Both the position numbers and the translations under genes were made by a program. This document shows, piece after piece, positions 16,870 to 26,000 of a DNA stretch of 64,000 bases. The DNA comes from Peredibacter starrii. Its GTDB lineage: Bacteria > Bdellovibrionota > Bacteriovoracia > Bacteriovoracales > Bacteriovoracaceae. Position 1 is the first letter of the stretch. Every line of letters starts with the position of its first letter. Location of the stretch: the NCBI RefSeq assembly GCF_034259205.1, contig NZ_CP139487.1:2728001-2792000 (forward strand), written 5' to 3'. The notes beneath the pieces were generated by a model that had not been told where the DNA came from, ran no database searches, and saw nothing but the letters and a program-made list of their open reading frames with translations.

Positions 16870-17763
16870 ATGATCTCTCCTATTTTTGATCCATCAGCGT
16901 GGACGGAAATCACTGACTTCGAATTTCAAGACATCACTTTCCATAAAGCGAAAGATACGGGTGCCGTTCGTATCGCATTCAACCGTCCGGATCTAAGAAA
17001 CGCTTTCCGTCCTCAGACAGTAGATGAACTTCTAACTGCTCTTGAATGGGCACACCGTAAAAACGATGTGGGCGTGATTCTTCTTACTGGTAACGGACCA
17101 TCGTCTAAAGACGGAGGCTGGGCCTTCTGTTCAGGGGGAGATCAAAACGTTCGCGGTAAAGCGGGTTACGAATATAAAGAAACAAACAATTCAAAAATGC
17201 CGGTGGCCCATGGTCGCCTTCACATTCTTGAAGTTCAGCGCATGATTCGTTTCATGCCGAAAGTTGTTATCGCCATGGTTCCTGGTTGGGCCGTGGGTGG
17301 TGGACATTCACTTCATGTAACTTGTGACCTTACGATTGCTTCAAAAGAGCATGCGATCTTCATGCAAACTGACGCTCGTGTCGCAAGCTTCGACGGCGGA
17401 TTCGGTTCGGCCTATCTTGCTCGCCAAGTTGGTCAAAAACGTGGTCGTGAAGTGTTTTTCCTTGAGCACCAGTACACAGCTGAAGAAGCATTTCAAATGG
17501 GTGCGATCAATAAGGTTGTTCCTCACGCCGATCTTGAAAAAGTTGGTCTTGAGTGGGCACGCACGATTTGTAAAAAATCTCCGACTGCCATTAAGATGCT
17601 TAAGTTCGGATTTAACCTGATTGATGACGGTCTGGTGGGCCAGCAAGTGTATGCCGGTGAGGCAACACGTCTTGCTTACGGAACGGAAGAAGCTCAAGAA
17701 GGCAGAGATTCATTCCTTGAGAAGCGTCAGGCGGACTTCGAGAAATTTCCCTGGGTATACTAA
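16870..17763 (+). CDS. menB: 1,4-dihydroxy-2-naphthoyl-CoA synthase MenB
   Basis: 297 aa crotonase-family enzyme. The MenB-specific elements include WAFCSGGDQNVRG, VIAMVPGWAVGGGHSLHV and DARVASFDGGFGS, with the C-terminal RQADFEKFPWVY. It closes the second ring by a Dieckmann-type reaction of succinylbenzoyl-CoA. The stop codon is followed at once by the menF ATG. Confidence 0.98.
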   Translation: MISPIFDPSAWTEITDFEFQDITFHKAKDTGAVRIAFNRPDLRNAFRPQTVDELLTALEWAHRKNDVGVILLTGNGPSSKDGGWAFCSGGDQNVRGKAGYEYKETNNSKMPVAHGRLHILEVQRMIRFMPKVVIAMVPGWAVGGGHSLHVTCDLTIASKEHAIFMQTDARVASFDGGFGSAYLARQVGQKRGREVFFLEHQYTAEEAFQMGAINKVVPHADLEKVGLEWARTICKKSPTAIKMLKFGFNLIDDGLVGQQVYAGEATRLAYGTEEAQEGRDSFLEKRQADFEKFPWVY

Positions 17764-18819
17764 ATGAGCGAGTCACCATCAGCATTATCACAATGGCTTG
17801 ATCGTGATTTCTTTGAAACCGGTGCCTTCCTATGCTCGCATGATGGGAAGTCGATTACTTTTGCCAAAGGTGGATCAAGCCTTCTGGTGGATCGGTTTTT
17901 CCCTACTGCAAATCCAGTTTTCTATTTGAAAGATTTCTATCAGGAATCTTACCTCGCCTATAATCCCATCTCAGTGAAAGAGTTTTCACTCGATGAAATT
18001 AAGGCCGAATTCAAGTATGAGAAGACGGATCATAGTCCTATCTCAAACGACGATGATATTTACGAGAAGGACTTTGAACTTTTAAAAAGTGCTTTCAAAT
18101 TTAATCTTAAAAAAGTGGTTTTAGTCTCCCGCGAGAATTATGAAAATTTCGAGGGCGAAAAGACCATTCGTAATCTTATTCACAAGGCCTTTAGCTTCGG
18201 CGTTGGCACGCCGTACGGTTACTGGAACCAGCACTATGGTGTGATTGGCAGTACGCCGGAACTTCTTTATCAAGTTAAGAACGATGTCCTTACGACTTTC
18301 GCTCTGGCAGGAACTGCTAAGATAGGTCTTGAAGAAGAACTCTTAAAGTCTTCGAAAGACCGAATTGAGCACAATCTTGTGATCCAGGACATCCAAGAAA
18401 AGCTCGCTGGCTTCACGTCAGATTTGAAGATCGATGATACGAAGATTCATCCTTATAAAAGTATCGTGCATTTAAAAACAGATATGGTGGCCCGTGCAAA
18501 CGATGATATCGATTTCACCGCCCTTACAAATACTATGTCGCCTACTGCGGCCCTGGGTGGATATCCAAAGACCTCATCTCTTCAGTTTTTGAAGAACTCC
18601 AATTATGGGGCCAAATATCCGCATCGTTATTTTGGTTCGGCCTTTGGTCTTATTAAAAAAGATGTGAAGGAATTCGTGGTCTCTATCAGAAACGTTCAAT
18701 GGGAAGGAAAACATCTCTTCATTGAAAGTGGCGGTGGAGTTGTGCCGGATTCAGTTCTCTTAAAAGAAATGGATGAGATTCATTTAAAACGAAACACCAT
18801 CCGAAAGCATTACCTATGA
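17764..18819 (+). CDS. menF: Isochorismate synthase MenF
   Basis: 351 aa chorismate-binding family protein. The C-terminal catalytic half holds FALAGTAKIG, DRIEHNLVIQDI, SPTAALGGYPK and RYFGSAFGLI, the features of isochorismate and salicylate synthases. It turns chorismate into isochorismate, the branch point to menaquinone. It overlaps menD by 4 nt (ATGA). Confidence 0.96.
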   Translation: MSESPSALSQWLDRDFFETGAFLCSHDGKSITFAKGGSSLLVDRFFPTANPVFYLKDFYQESYLAYNPISVKEFSLDEIKAEFKYEKTDHSPISNDDDIYEKDFELLKSAFKFNLKKVVLVSRENYENFEGEKTIRNLIHKAFSFGVGTPYGYWNQHYGVIGSTPELLYQVKNDVLTTFALAGTAKIGLEEELLKSSKDRIEHNLVIQDIQEKLAGFTSDLKIDDTKIHPYKSIVHLKTDMVARANDDIDFTALTNTMSPTAALGGYPKTSSLQFLKNSNYGAKYPHRYFGSAFGLIKKDVKEFVVSIRNVQWEGKHLFIESGGGVVPDSVLLKEMDEIHLKRNTIRKHYL

Positions 18820-20216
18820 AAATGAACCTGGAGAAAATCTTTTTTTGTACTGGAGCTCGTAATCACGATCTCTTGAAAATCTTTGATTCATCAAAGGTAA
18901 AATTCGAATACGACGAAAGAATGGCAAGCTTCAAGGCCCTGGGACTCACAAAAGTGGCGAAGAACCCGGTTGGGATTTGTACCACTTCAGGGACCGCCGT
19001 TTCTCAATGTGTATCGGCCATGCTTGAGGCCTTCTACTCTGAGAACCCTCTGGTTCTTATCAGTGGAGACCGTCCTAAGAAACTTCACGGCACCGGCTCT
19101 CCCCAGACAATTGATCATGAGGCACTTACTCGTAGTTGCCGCAGAAGCTATGTGGAAATTGATGTTTCGGAACTTGCAACATTCTCATTAGAAGGTCTGG
19201 AGTTTCCGGTTCACATCAATGTACTGGTTGATGATACCGCTCCTCATGCCATGGACCTTGTGAACCATGAGAGCATCTCTGGTTTCTCAGCGTTTTTAGA
19301 AAACGTCAAAAAGCCCCTCTTTGTTTTCTCTCACGAGAATAAAAGTATGAGACCACTGATAGAGAAGTTCTCAAAACTAGGGCTCCTCTTTTACGCGGAA
19401 ACCTTGAGTGGCGGACGTGATCTTTCAAATCTTAAAACTGAAAAGAAACTCCTCGAACTTTTTGAGGCCGGCTTCTTTGACGGCGTGGTTCGTATCGGAC
19501 ACACCCCCCTCACAAAAATCTGGCGGCTCTTAGAGAAAAAACCTCTTCCGGTTTTTCACTTTGATTCGCGCAAACTTCCTGGACTCTCTTTTGGAGAAGT
19601 CCTCCCAATGGATTCAGAAGCACTACTTAAAAATACAGAATTCTGGGATGCACTGGACAAGCTTTCTCCTTTTCCTATCGGAGACGAGACAGTTTGGACC
19701 TTAGAGAAACTTATAGAGAAGTATCCAGAGTCGGAAGTTGCGACCTTTAAAAAGCTTCAAGGACTCTTCCAACCGAACGATCAGGTTTATCTTGGAAATT
19801 CTTTGGTGATACGTTTTTTTGAACTCACTCAAACTTCCCCTCTTCAGATTTATGGTAACCGTGGGGTCAACGGCATTGATGGTCAGCTTGCTTCGGCAAT
19901 CGGACTTGCGATGGGAACAACAAAACCCGTGTATTGTATTCTCGGAGATGTGACGACATTCTATGATCTATCGTCTCTTCGTGAAATGCCGGAGAACCTT
20001 CACCTTATTATCATGAATAACAAAGGTGGAAGAATCTTTGATATGCTGAAACTTGATAAGCGTATTGTGCTTGAACACGATAACGATTTTGAAAATATAA
20101 GTCGCGGTCTTCACCTGTCATACAGCAGAGACATGAAAGACTTTGGTAAAGTGAAGGTATTAGAACTTTCGCCTTCTCGTGATCAAAGCGAGAACTTCCT
20201 TCGGGAGTGGAGATGA
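18816..20216 (+). CDS. menD: SEPHCHC synthase MenD
   Basis: 466 aa thiamine-diphosphate enzyme joining isochorismate and 2-oxoglutarate. It shows the cofactor-activating Glu in DERMASFKALG, TTSGTAVSQCVSAMLEAF, SGDRPKKLHGTGSPQTIDH and the ThDP-binding part GNRGVNGIDGQLASAIGLA followed by GDVTTFYDLSSL. It is shorter than the E. coli enzyme (about 556 aa), mainly through a reduced middle domain. It overlaps menH by 4 nt. Confidence 0.96.
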   Translation: MKMNLEKIFFCTGARNHDLLKIFDSSKVKFEYDERMASFKALGLTKVAKNPVGICTTSGTAVSQCVSAMLEAFYSENPLVLISGDRPKKLHGTGSPQTIDHEALTRSCRRSYVEIDVSELATFSLEGLEFPVHINVLVDDTAPHAMDLVNHESISGFSAFLENVKKPLFVFSHENKSMRPLIEKFSKLGLLFYAETLSGGRDLSNLKTEKKLLELFEAGFFDGVVRIGHTPLTKIWRLLEKKPLPVFHFDSRKLPGLSFGEVLPMDSEALLKNTEFWDALDKLSPFPIGDETVWTLEKLIEKYPESEVATFKKLQGLFQPNDQVYLGNSLVIRFFELTQTSPLQIYGNRGVNGIDGQLASAIGLAMGTTKPVYCILGDVTTFYDLSSLREMPENLHLIIMNNKGGRIFDMLKLDKRIVLEHDNDFENISRGLHLSYSRDMKDFGKVKVLELSPSRDQSENFLREWR

Positions 20217-20842
20217 TTCACGTTTTCCACGGCTTTCTGGGTTCACCCGAAGATTTTAAATTTTTAATTCAAGATAACGTCATCCTTCATGACCTCTACT
20301 CTAGCGACTTTAATCCTGACATTAAACCTGGTGACACCCTGATTGGATACTCAATGGGTGGCAGAATCGCCATGGAACTTGCCAACAAGGTAAACTGGAA
20401 CATTAATAAACTCGTTCTTATGAATTCTCATCCCGGTCTTGATTTCGATGATGAGAAAGAATCTCGTAGAGAATGGGAAGACTCCGTCCTTAAAAAATTG
20501 AAGACCATGACGCCTGAGAAGTTTTTCGACTATTGGAATGAACTTCCGATTTTTGAATTTGATTCCCCTTTAAGTCCAATCTCGGACGAGCGCTACCTCG
20601 CCTCTCAGAAATTGTTTGATCAGTTCCGACTCTCAAAACAGCCGAACTTTTTACCGGTCCTCGAAGATCACAAGGACCAGGTCCTGTATCTCGTCGGCCT
20701 ATTTGATAATAAGTATTTCACTCTGGCCGAAGAAGTGATCGCCCCTTATGGCATTCAGGTAACCCCCATTGCCGGCGGTCATCGTTTGTTCCAGAATCCT
20801 CAAGAAGTTAAATCCATTCTTACGAATGAAGGCATCCTATGA
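20213..20842 (+). CDS. menH: SHCHC synthase-like alpha/beta hydrolase MenH
   Basis: 209 aa alpha/beta hydrolase. The oxyanion HGFLGSPEDF, nucleophile elbow GYSMGG and the C-terminal His in GGHRLF are present. By family and context it removes pyruvate from the MenD product. I chose the ATG at 20213, which overlaps the menD TGA as ATGA and has GGGAGTGGAG upstream; a GTG 6 nt earlier is less likely. Confidence 0.9.
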   Translation: MIHVFHGFLGSPEDFKFLIQDNVILHDLYSSDFNPDIKPGDTLIGYSMGGRIAMELANKVNWNINKLVLMNSHPGLDFDDEKESRREWEDSVLKKLKTMTPEKFFDYWNELPIFEFDSPLSPISDERYLASQKLFDQFRLSKQPNFLPVLEDHKDQVLYLVGLFDNKYFTLAEEVIAPYGIQVTPIAGGHRLFQNPQEVKSILTNEGIL

Positions 20843-21705
20843 AAAATTTTATCCTCGCTTCTCGCCCTAAAACTCTTCTGGCCGGGGTTCTTCCTCCGCT
20901 AGTTGCCTACGCTTATTACATGTCGACTTCACAGGAATCGTCTGTGGTCTATATGTGGCTTGCAGTTTTCGGTGCGCTTTTCATTCAACTTGCCACGAAC
21001 TTCTTTAACGACGTGATTGATTTTGAAAAAGGTGCAGATAAAAAACGCGTAGGACCAACTCGTGTTTCGGCAGCGGGATTAGTTGATATTAAAACGGTAA
21101 AAAAATGGGCCATCACTTGTGTGACTTTGGCAGCACTCTGTGGACTTCCACTAATCTACCGCGGTGGATGGCCGTTTTTGGTTCTGGGTCTTATTTCACT
21201 TTATCTGACTTATGGTTATACCGGTGGCAAGGTCTCTCTTGCTTATAGAGGCCTGGGCGAACTTTTCGTATTTTTATTCTTTGGTCTCTTCTCAGTGATG
21301 GGATCGTTTTACCTATTTTCTCTTCAACTAAATTGGGGTTCGTTTATCCTGGCCTCAGTCTTCGGTTTACTCGCAACGACTTTGATCATGATCAATAATC
21401 TTCGTGACCGTGAAACAGATGCGGAAGTTGGCAAGAGAACTCTTGCTACCAGATTCTCCGCCAAGACTTATCAGATGTTCATTATCGTGACCATTTTCGC
21501 ACCTTATTTACTCCTCCATTACTTCCGAGATTTAAAGGTCATCTATTGTGTTTTCTTGGGCCTCATTCCCGCTCTGAAATTGACTCAAATTACCCTTACG
21601 AAAAAAGGGGCGGACCTTAACGAAGGCCTAAAATTTTCAGGCATACATCTCATTGTGCTTTCTGCGCTCTTGAGTTTTACTTTTATCTATGAAAGTTTTT
21701 TATAG
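20839..21705 (+). CDS. menA: 1,4-dihydroxy-2-naphthoate polyprenyltransferase MenA
   Basis: 288 aa UbiA-family integral membrane protein with about eight or nine hydrophobic segments. The two Asp-rich motifs are visible: NFFNDVIDFEKGAD and NNLRDRETDAEVGKR. It attaches the isoprenoid tail to the naphthoate ring. Start and stop overlap with menH (4 nt) and menC (17 nt). Confidence 0.96.
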   Translation: MKNFILASRPKTLLAGVLPPLVAYAYYMSTSQESSVVYMWLAVFGALFIQLATNFFNDVIDFEKGADKKRVGPTRVSAAGLVDIKTVKKWAITCVTLAALCGLPLIYRGGWPFLVLGLISLYLTYGYTGGKVSLAYRGLGELFVFLFFGLFSVMGSFYLFSLQLNWGSFILASVFGLLATTLIMINNLRDRETDAEVGKRTLATRFSAKTYQMFIIVTIFAPYLLLHYFRDLKVIYCVFLGLIPALKLTQITLTKKGADLNEGLKFSGIHLIVLSALLSFTFIYESFL

Positions 21706-22537
21706 CCCATATTCGCTGACTCCCCTTAAAAAGATGAACCGCCTGAGCTCTATGGAGAGAAAGAGCGGAATATATCTTAAGGCCCAGTTAGGCGATAAAG
21801 TGCTATTCGCGGATTACTTTCCTCACCTTCCTTTAGGCGACAGAGGCAGTGATCAATTTCTGGAGGAATTTAAGTTTCAAAAAGATGAATACGACCGCAA
21901 GGTTTTTGATCTCCTTCTGCGTGATCATCTTTTTCAAAAGATCACACCTAAGAGGTTCTTCAATCACCAGCTTTGGTCTGGCTTTGAAGAGATCACAGGC
22001 AATGTGGTGAAATATAAAATTCATCATTCCCAGGACAGAAACTTCCTTACCGCCCTTGAACGAGGCATTCGTGTACGCCTGGATGCCAATGCACTCTTTG
22101 ATCGTAAAAGCTTTATGGAGTTCATGAGCGATATTCCAGAGCAGTACTATCCGTTGATTAACTATATTGAAGATCCACTTCTCGCAAAAGATTGGAGTGA
22201 TTTAATTATTCCTACTGCCCGCGATTTCATTAAGGGCGAACCTTTTGATTACCAGATCTACAAACCCAATCGCGAGTTTAAACCTTTAGATGATTGCATC
22301 TGTATTTATAGTTCTTATATGGGTGGTGATTTGGGCCGTTGGCACGCTCATTGCGAGCTCATGGATAATGGTAACTTTGCTTACATTCACGGAATTATTT
22401 CTGATGGATATTTTGAAGAGCAAATCCCTTTCCACAAGGGCGGCTATAAAGAAGGCTTCATCGCAGATATGGATGCGACTAATAAGATCTACAAAAAAGT
22501 GAACGACATGGACTGGAAGCTTCTATGTTCAATGTAA
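21689..22537 (+). CDS. menC: Divergent o-succinylbenzoate synthase MenC (enolase superfamily)
   Basis: 282 aa. Overall identity to known MenC looks low, but the enolase-superfamily residues appear in order: a Lys-x-Lys pair in VVKYKIHH, the metal Asp in RLDANALFD, the metal Glu in YIEDPL, a third Asp in PTARDFI and a Lys in IYKPNRE. It would dehydrate SHCHC to o-succinylbenzoate. Position between menA and menE is the strongest support. It overlaps menE by 13 nt. Confidence 0.85.
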   Translation: MKVFYSPYSLTPLKKMNRLSSMERKSGIYLKAQLGDKVLFADYFPHLPLGDRGSDQFLEEFKFQKDEYDRKVFDLLLRDHLFQKITPKRFFNHQLWSGFEEITGNVVKYKIHHSQDRNFLTALERGIRVRLDANALFDRKSFMEFMSDIPEQYYPLINYIEDPLLAKDWSDLIIPTARDFIKGEPFDYQIYKPNREFKPLDDCICIYSSYMGGDLGRWHAHCELMDNGNFAYIHGIISDGYFEEQIPFHKGGYKEGFIADMDATNKIYKKVNDMDWKLLCSM

Positions 22538-23604
22538 ATTTTGAAGGGCCTGAAACAGAAGTCATCTGTCACTCTCAATATGACTCAGTTGTTCCAAAAA
22601 TACTCGAAGGTCTTAAACCTTTAAATCTCAAAAATCACTTTGTGCTTTTCTCATCGGGTACCACCGGTGGTGACCTCAAAGGGTATGCGATCTCCAAAGA
22701 GGCCCTCTTTAATAATGCCCGGGCCGTGAACGAATTTTTCGGACTGACTCAAACTGATGTTTCGGGACTCTCGCTTCCGGTTTATCACATCGGTGGCCTT
22801 TCCGTTCTCGCTCGTGCTCACCTCTTAAACTACCGCGTAGTTGATGCCAGAAATTGGGAGCCAAATTCATGGCTTAAAAAAACGAAGGACGTAACGATTA
22901 CGACGATTGTTCCGACCCAGCTTTTCGATCTCGTAAAGATGAAAGCAAAACCAAGTCCCGCTTTAAGGTACCTCATCGTCGGAGGAGATCTTTTAAGTAA
23001 AGGGCTAAAAGATGAGGCGATGAAACTTGGCTGGCCCGTGATTCGGACCTTCGGCATGAGTGAAGTCTGTTCACAACTCGCCTCTGCGAAAAATCCTCAG
23101 TCGGATGAGCTTCAGATCCTTCCCATTCATCATGCTAAGACTGATGTCGATGGAAGACTTCTGGTAAAGAGTTCTGCTCTTTTCACTCTCCAGTTCACTC
23201 TTGGAAGTGAGCTTAAAATTCAAATGGCAAAAGATCTTTGCGATACTGATGGATTTTATAAAACATCGGACAAAGCTGAAGTTTTAAACGGCACCATTAA
23301 ACACCTGGGACGCCTTGGAGATGAATTTAAAATCTCGGGCCACCTGGTAAATCTTCTGCAACTTAAAAACACTCTTGGAACCTACCTTCTTGAGCGCGAC
23401 CTGTACGGACAAATGGAATTTCAAATTGAAGAAGACGAAAGAAAGGGAAAAAAACTCGTGCTCCTCTCTCTCCCCGAGAAAAATTCGCCATATATCCTAA
23501 ATGAAATCGCAAAACTTATTCATCCAGTTAAGATAGATGAGATAAGAATTCTTCAGAGTTTCGACCGCACTTCCCTCGGAAAATTAAAGAAAACCCAAGC
23601 GTAA
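22525..23604 (+). CDS. menE: o-succinylbenzoate-CoA ligase MenE
   Basis: 359 aa acyl-adenylate-forming enzyme. The AMP-binding P-loop is LFSSGTTGGDLKGYA, followed by RTFGMSEVCSQLA and YKTSDKAE (the YxTGD-type motif). It is shorter than the usual 450 or so residues, mainly in the N-terminal part. It activates succinylbenzoate for MenB. It is the last gene of the men block; no clear terminator follows. Confidence 0.93.
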   Translation: MFNVNFEGPETEVICHSQYDSVVPKILEGLKPLNLKNHFVLFSSGTTGGDLKGYAISKEALFNNARAVNEFFGLTQTDVSGLSLPVYHIGGLSVLARAHLLNYRVVDARNWEPNSWLKKTKDVTITTIVPTQLFDLVKMKAKPSPALRYLIVGGDLLSKGLKDEAMKLGWPVIRTFGMSEVCSQLASAKNPQSDELQILPIHHAKTDVDGRLLVKSSALFTLQFTLGSELKIQMAKDLCDTDGFYKTSDKAEVLNGTIKHLGRLGDEFKISGHLVNLLQLKNTLGTYLLERDLYGQMEFQIEEDERKGKKLVLLSLPEKNSPYILNEIAKLIHPVKIDEIRILQSFDRTSLGKLKKTQA

Positions 23605-23761
23605 TCATTTAAAGTTTTTTTCAAACATCTTAAGAGTATTAACGGAAAATTAACAAACATCCTCTCTGTCAATGCTTCAACCTTAATGATGGGTTAATTT
23701 TGACATCTTATCGAGTCAATCACCTTAGCAGAGTGATAAAATCTTTTTAAGAGGAGAAGAT

Positions 23762-24127
23762 ATGAACCAATGTAAACGAATCCTCATTGTTGATGACGAT
23801 CCTAATATTCGAGAGGCCCTCAAAGAGTATCTTGAATTTGAAGGCTACGAAGTTAGAGTTGCCGGCAATGGTCAAGAAGCATTGGCCCTCTTAAAGATTA
23901 ACGAAAAACCTTGTCTAATTTTGCTCGATCTCATGATGCCCGTAATGAATGGTTGGGAATTTGCGAGGGCCGCGGCCTTGGATGCCGGCATTTCTCAGAT
24001 TCCAATAGTTGTAACATCTGCTTTCATCGATAAGGTGGAAGACATCAAGGCCCGAGGACTTTTGAGTAAGCCGTTAGATATGGAACAACTAATGGGGCTC
24101 GCAAATGAATGTTGTCCAGCAATCTGA
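23762..24127 (+). CDS. CheY-like single-domain response regulator
   Basis: 121 aa receiver domain with the acidic cluster VDDDPN, the phospho-acceptor Asp56 in LLDLMMP, the Thr/Ser in VVTSAF and the Lys in LLSKPLD. There is no output domain, so it acts by binding a partner. AGGAG precedes the ATG. It overlaps the histidine kinase by 23 nt, so the two are a translationally coupled pair. Confidence 0.95.
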   Translation: MNQCKRILIVDDDPNIREALKEYLEFEGYEVRVAGNGQEALALLKINEKPCLILLDLMMPVMNGWEFARAAALDAGISQIPIVVTSAFIDKVEDIKARGLLSKPLDMEQLMGLANECCPAI

Positions 24128-25277
24128 AGTATCACATCGACTGATCCAGGTGATTCACGAATTATCGCTCGCAAGAGATCTGCAATCCATTGTGGACATC
24201 ATCCGTCATGCCGCACGTGAACTGACTGGTGCCGATGGTGCGACCTTTGTACTTCGTGACGGTGACAAATGTTATTACGTGGACGAGGACGCCATCACTC
24301 CTCTCTGGAAAGGACTTAGATTCCCTTTGAAGGCCTGTGTGAGCGGCTGGGCCATGCTTAACAAACAAAATGTGATCATCCCGGACATATACAATGATCC
24401 GCGAGTTCCTGTAGACGCCTATAAACCTACTTTCGTTAAAAGTATGGTGATGATCCCGATTAGAAAAGAGAGCCCCATTGGTGCTATTGGTAATTACTGG
24501 GCCAAGCCTCATGAAGCAACGAGTGAAGAAATTAAAATTCTCGAATCTCTCGCCGATACAACGGCGATCTCTCTTCAAAATATTCAGCTCCTAAGTGACT
24601 TAACTCACCAGTTAAATCTTCGCGATGAATTTATCTCTATTTCGGCCCATGAGCTTAGAACTCCCCTGACTCCACTTAACTTACAGCTTGGTCTTCTTTC
24701 TAAACATCTTAAAGGTCAATCACCGAAAGTTGATTTGATGCTCGATAAAGCAAGGACTCAGTTGAATGACTTCTCAAAACTCATCGATAACCTTTTAGAT
24801 GTTTCTCGTATTCACTTAGGTCAGTTCTCCCATCAAAAAGTTCGAACGGAGCTATGTAAGATCGTTCAAGACAATGTGAATCTTCTTCGCTTGAGTTCGA
24901 AAGGCGAGATCACAATGAATTGTGCGATGAACATCTGGGGCGAATGGGATGAAGAACGCATTGGCCAGGTGGTGAGAAATCTTATTTTGAATGCGATTAA
25001 GTTTGGTGAAGGAAAACTCATCGAAGTTGAAGTTCGAACGGAACAGGCCATGGCAGTGTTCTCAGTAAAAGATCACGGAATGGGAATTTCACGAGCTGAT
25101 CAAGCGCGAATCTTCCGTCGTTTTGAACGTGCCCATGATTACAAAAACTTTGGTGGAATGGGACTAGGTCTCTATGTCGTCAGTAAAATTCTGGAAGATC
25201 ACGGTGGGGATATTTCTGTTGAGAGCGAACTGAATGAGGGATCAACCTTTACTGTTCGACTTCCGATTACTCATTAG
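24105..25277 (+). CDS. GAF-domain histidine kinase
   Basis: 390 aa soluble sensor kinase: a GAF domain (about residues 15-165), the dimerisation and phosphotransfer helix with His182 in ISAHELRTPLTP, and an HATPase with N-box LILNAIKFGEG, G1 VKDHGMGIS and G2 GGMGLGLYV. No transmembrane segment, so it likely senses a cytoplasmic signal through GAF. The last 36 nt overlap the antisense 3' end of trmD. Confidence 0.95.
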   Translation: MNVVQQSEVSHRLIQVIHELSLARDLQSIVDIIRHAARELTGADGATFVLRDGDKCYYVDEDAITPLWKGLRFPLKACVSGWAMLNKQNVIIPDIYNDPRVPVDAYKPTFVKSMVMIPIRKESPIGAIGNYWAKPHEATSEEIKILESLADTTAISLQNIQLLSDLTHQLNLRDEFISISAHELRTPLTPLNLQLGLLSKHLKGQSPKVDLMLDKARTQLNDFSKLIDNLLDVSRIHLGQFSHQKVRTELCKIVQDNVNLLRLSSKGEITMNCAMNIWGEWDEERIGQVVRNLILNAIKFGEGKLIEVEVRTEQAMAVFSVKDHGMGISRADQARIFRRFERAHDYKNFGGMGLGLYVVSKILEDHGGDISVESELNEGSTFTVRLPITH

Positions 25278-26000
25278 ATCCGGGCGCCATTTTTCCGTCA
25301 TTTCTTTTTTCTTCTCAAGTTGCCACTCACCGATTTTCTTGTGGTGACCATCAAGAAGAATTTGCGGAACTTCCATTCCTTCAAACTCACGAGGCTTGGT
25401 GTATTGAGGATATTCAATTAAACCGTCTTCGAAAGAATCGTATTCTGATGAAAGCTTATTTCCGAGAATGCCCGGAACAAATCGCACGGCCGAATCAAGC
25501 ATGGTCATGACCGCTAACTCTCCTCCGGTGAGAACAAAGTCTCCGAGTGAATAGTAATCATTCACATACTTTTCCAGAAAGCGCTCATCTACACCTTCAT
25601 AGCGGCCGCAGATGAAAACTACGTCCTTTGATGGATGAGCAAGAATCTCCGTTCCGAAATCGCGAGCTACTTTATTGTTCCAAACTTTTCCACGTGGAGA
25701 AGTGTAGATGACATGTAAATCTTCGAGAGAAGAATAGTTCCCCGCTTCCTGAACACCTTTAACAAGTGCATCTCTCAAGATGTCCGCACGCATGACCATG
25801 CCGGGACCTCCACCAAACGGTGAATCGTCGACACTTTTATACTTGGTGGTGGAGTAATCGCGAATATTAACGAACTTAACTTCGAATTTAAAGTTCCCGT
25901 CTGAACGCTCACCTCTGAATGCCTGACCTGAAATTCCGCACTCCAGGAGCGGCTTAAAATATTCAGGGAATAGCGTGAGAATCCAGATTTTTCTGATCAC
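25242..26000 (-). CDS. trmD: tRNA (guanine37-N1)-methyltransferase TrmD
   Basis: 252 aa SPOUT enzyme. Landmarks are WILTLFPEYF, DDSPFGGGPGMVMRAD, ICGRYEGVDERF, YSLGDFVLTGGELAVM and PQYTKPREFEG. It methylates G37 of tRNAs to prevent frameshifting. It overlaps rimM by 4 nt and convergently overlaps the histidine kinase by 36 nt. Normally rplS would come next. Confidence 0.98.
   Translation of the reverse strand: MIRKIWILTLFPEYFKPLLECGISGQAFRGERSDGNFKFEVKFVNIRDYSTTKYKSVDDSPFGGGPGMVMRADILRDALVKGVQEAGNYSSLEDLHVIYTSPRGKVWNNKVARDFGTEILAHPSKDVVFICGRYEGVDERFLEKYVNDYYSLGDFVLTGGELAVMTMLDSAVRFVPGILGNKLSSEYDSFEDGLIEYPQYTKPREFEGMEVPQILLDGHHKKIGEWQLEKKKEMTEKWRPDLMSNRKSNSKG

Noticed and set aside
20207-20212. 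GTG at 20207 as start of menH
   Set aside because: The ATG at 20213 overlaps the menD stop as ATGA with a better-spaced ribosome binding site, as elsewhere in the operon.
23700-23719. TTGACA at 23700 as a -35 for the response-regulator gene, and the dyad TTGAC-N10-GTCAA
   Set aside because: No -10 element stands at 16-18 nt; the dyad is short. Kept only as a weak possible operator.
25278-25330. GGCGCC followed by TTTTT as a terminator for the histidine kinase
   Set aside because: The stem is only a 6-nt palindrome without loop; it cannot form a useful terminator.
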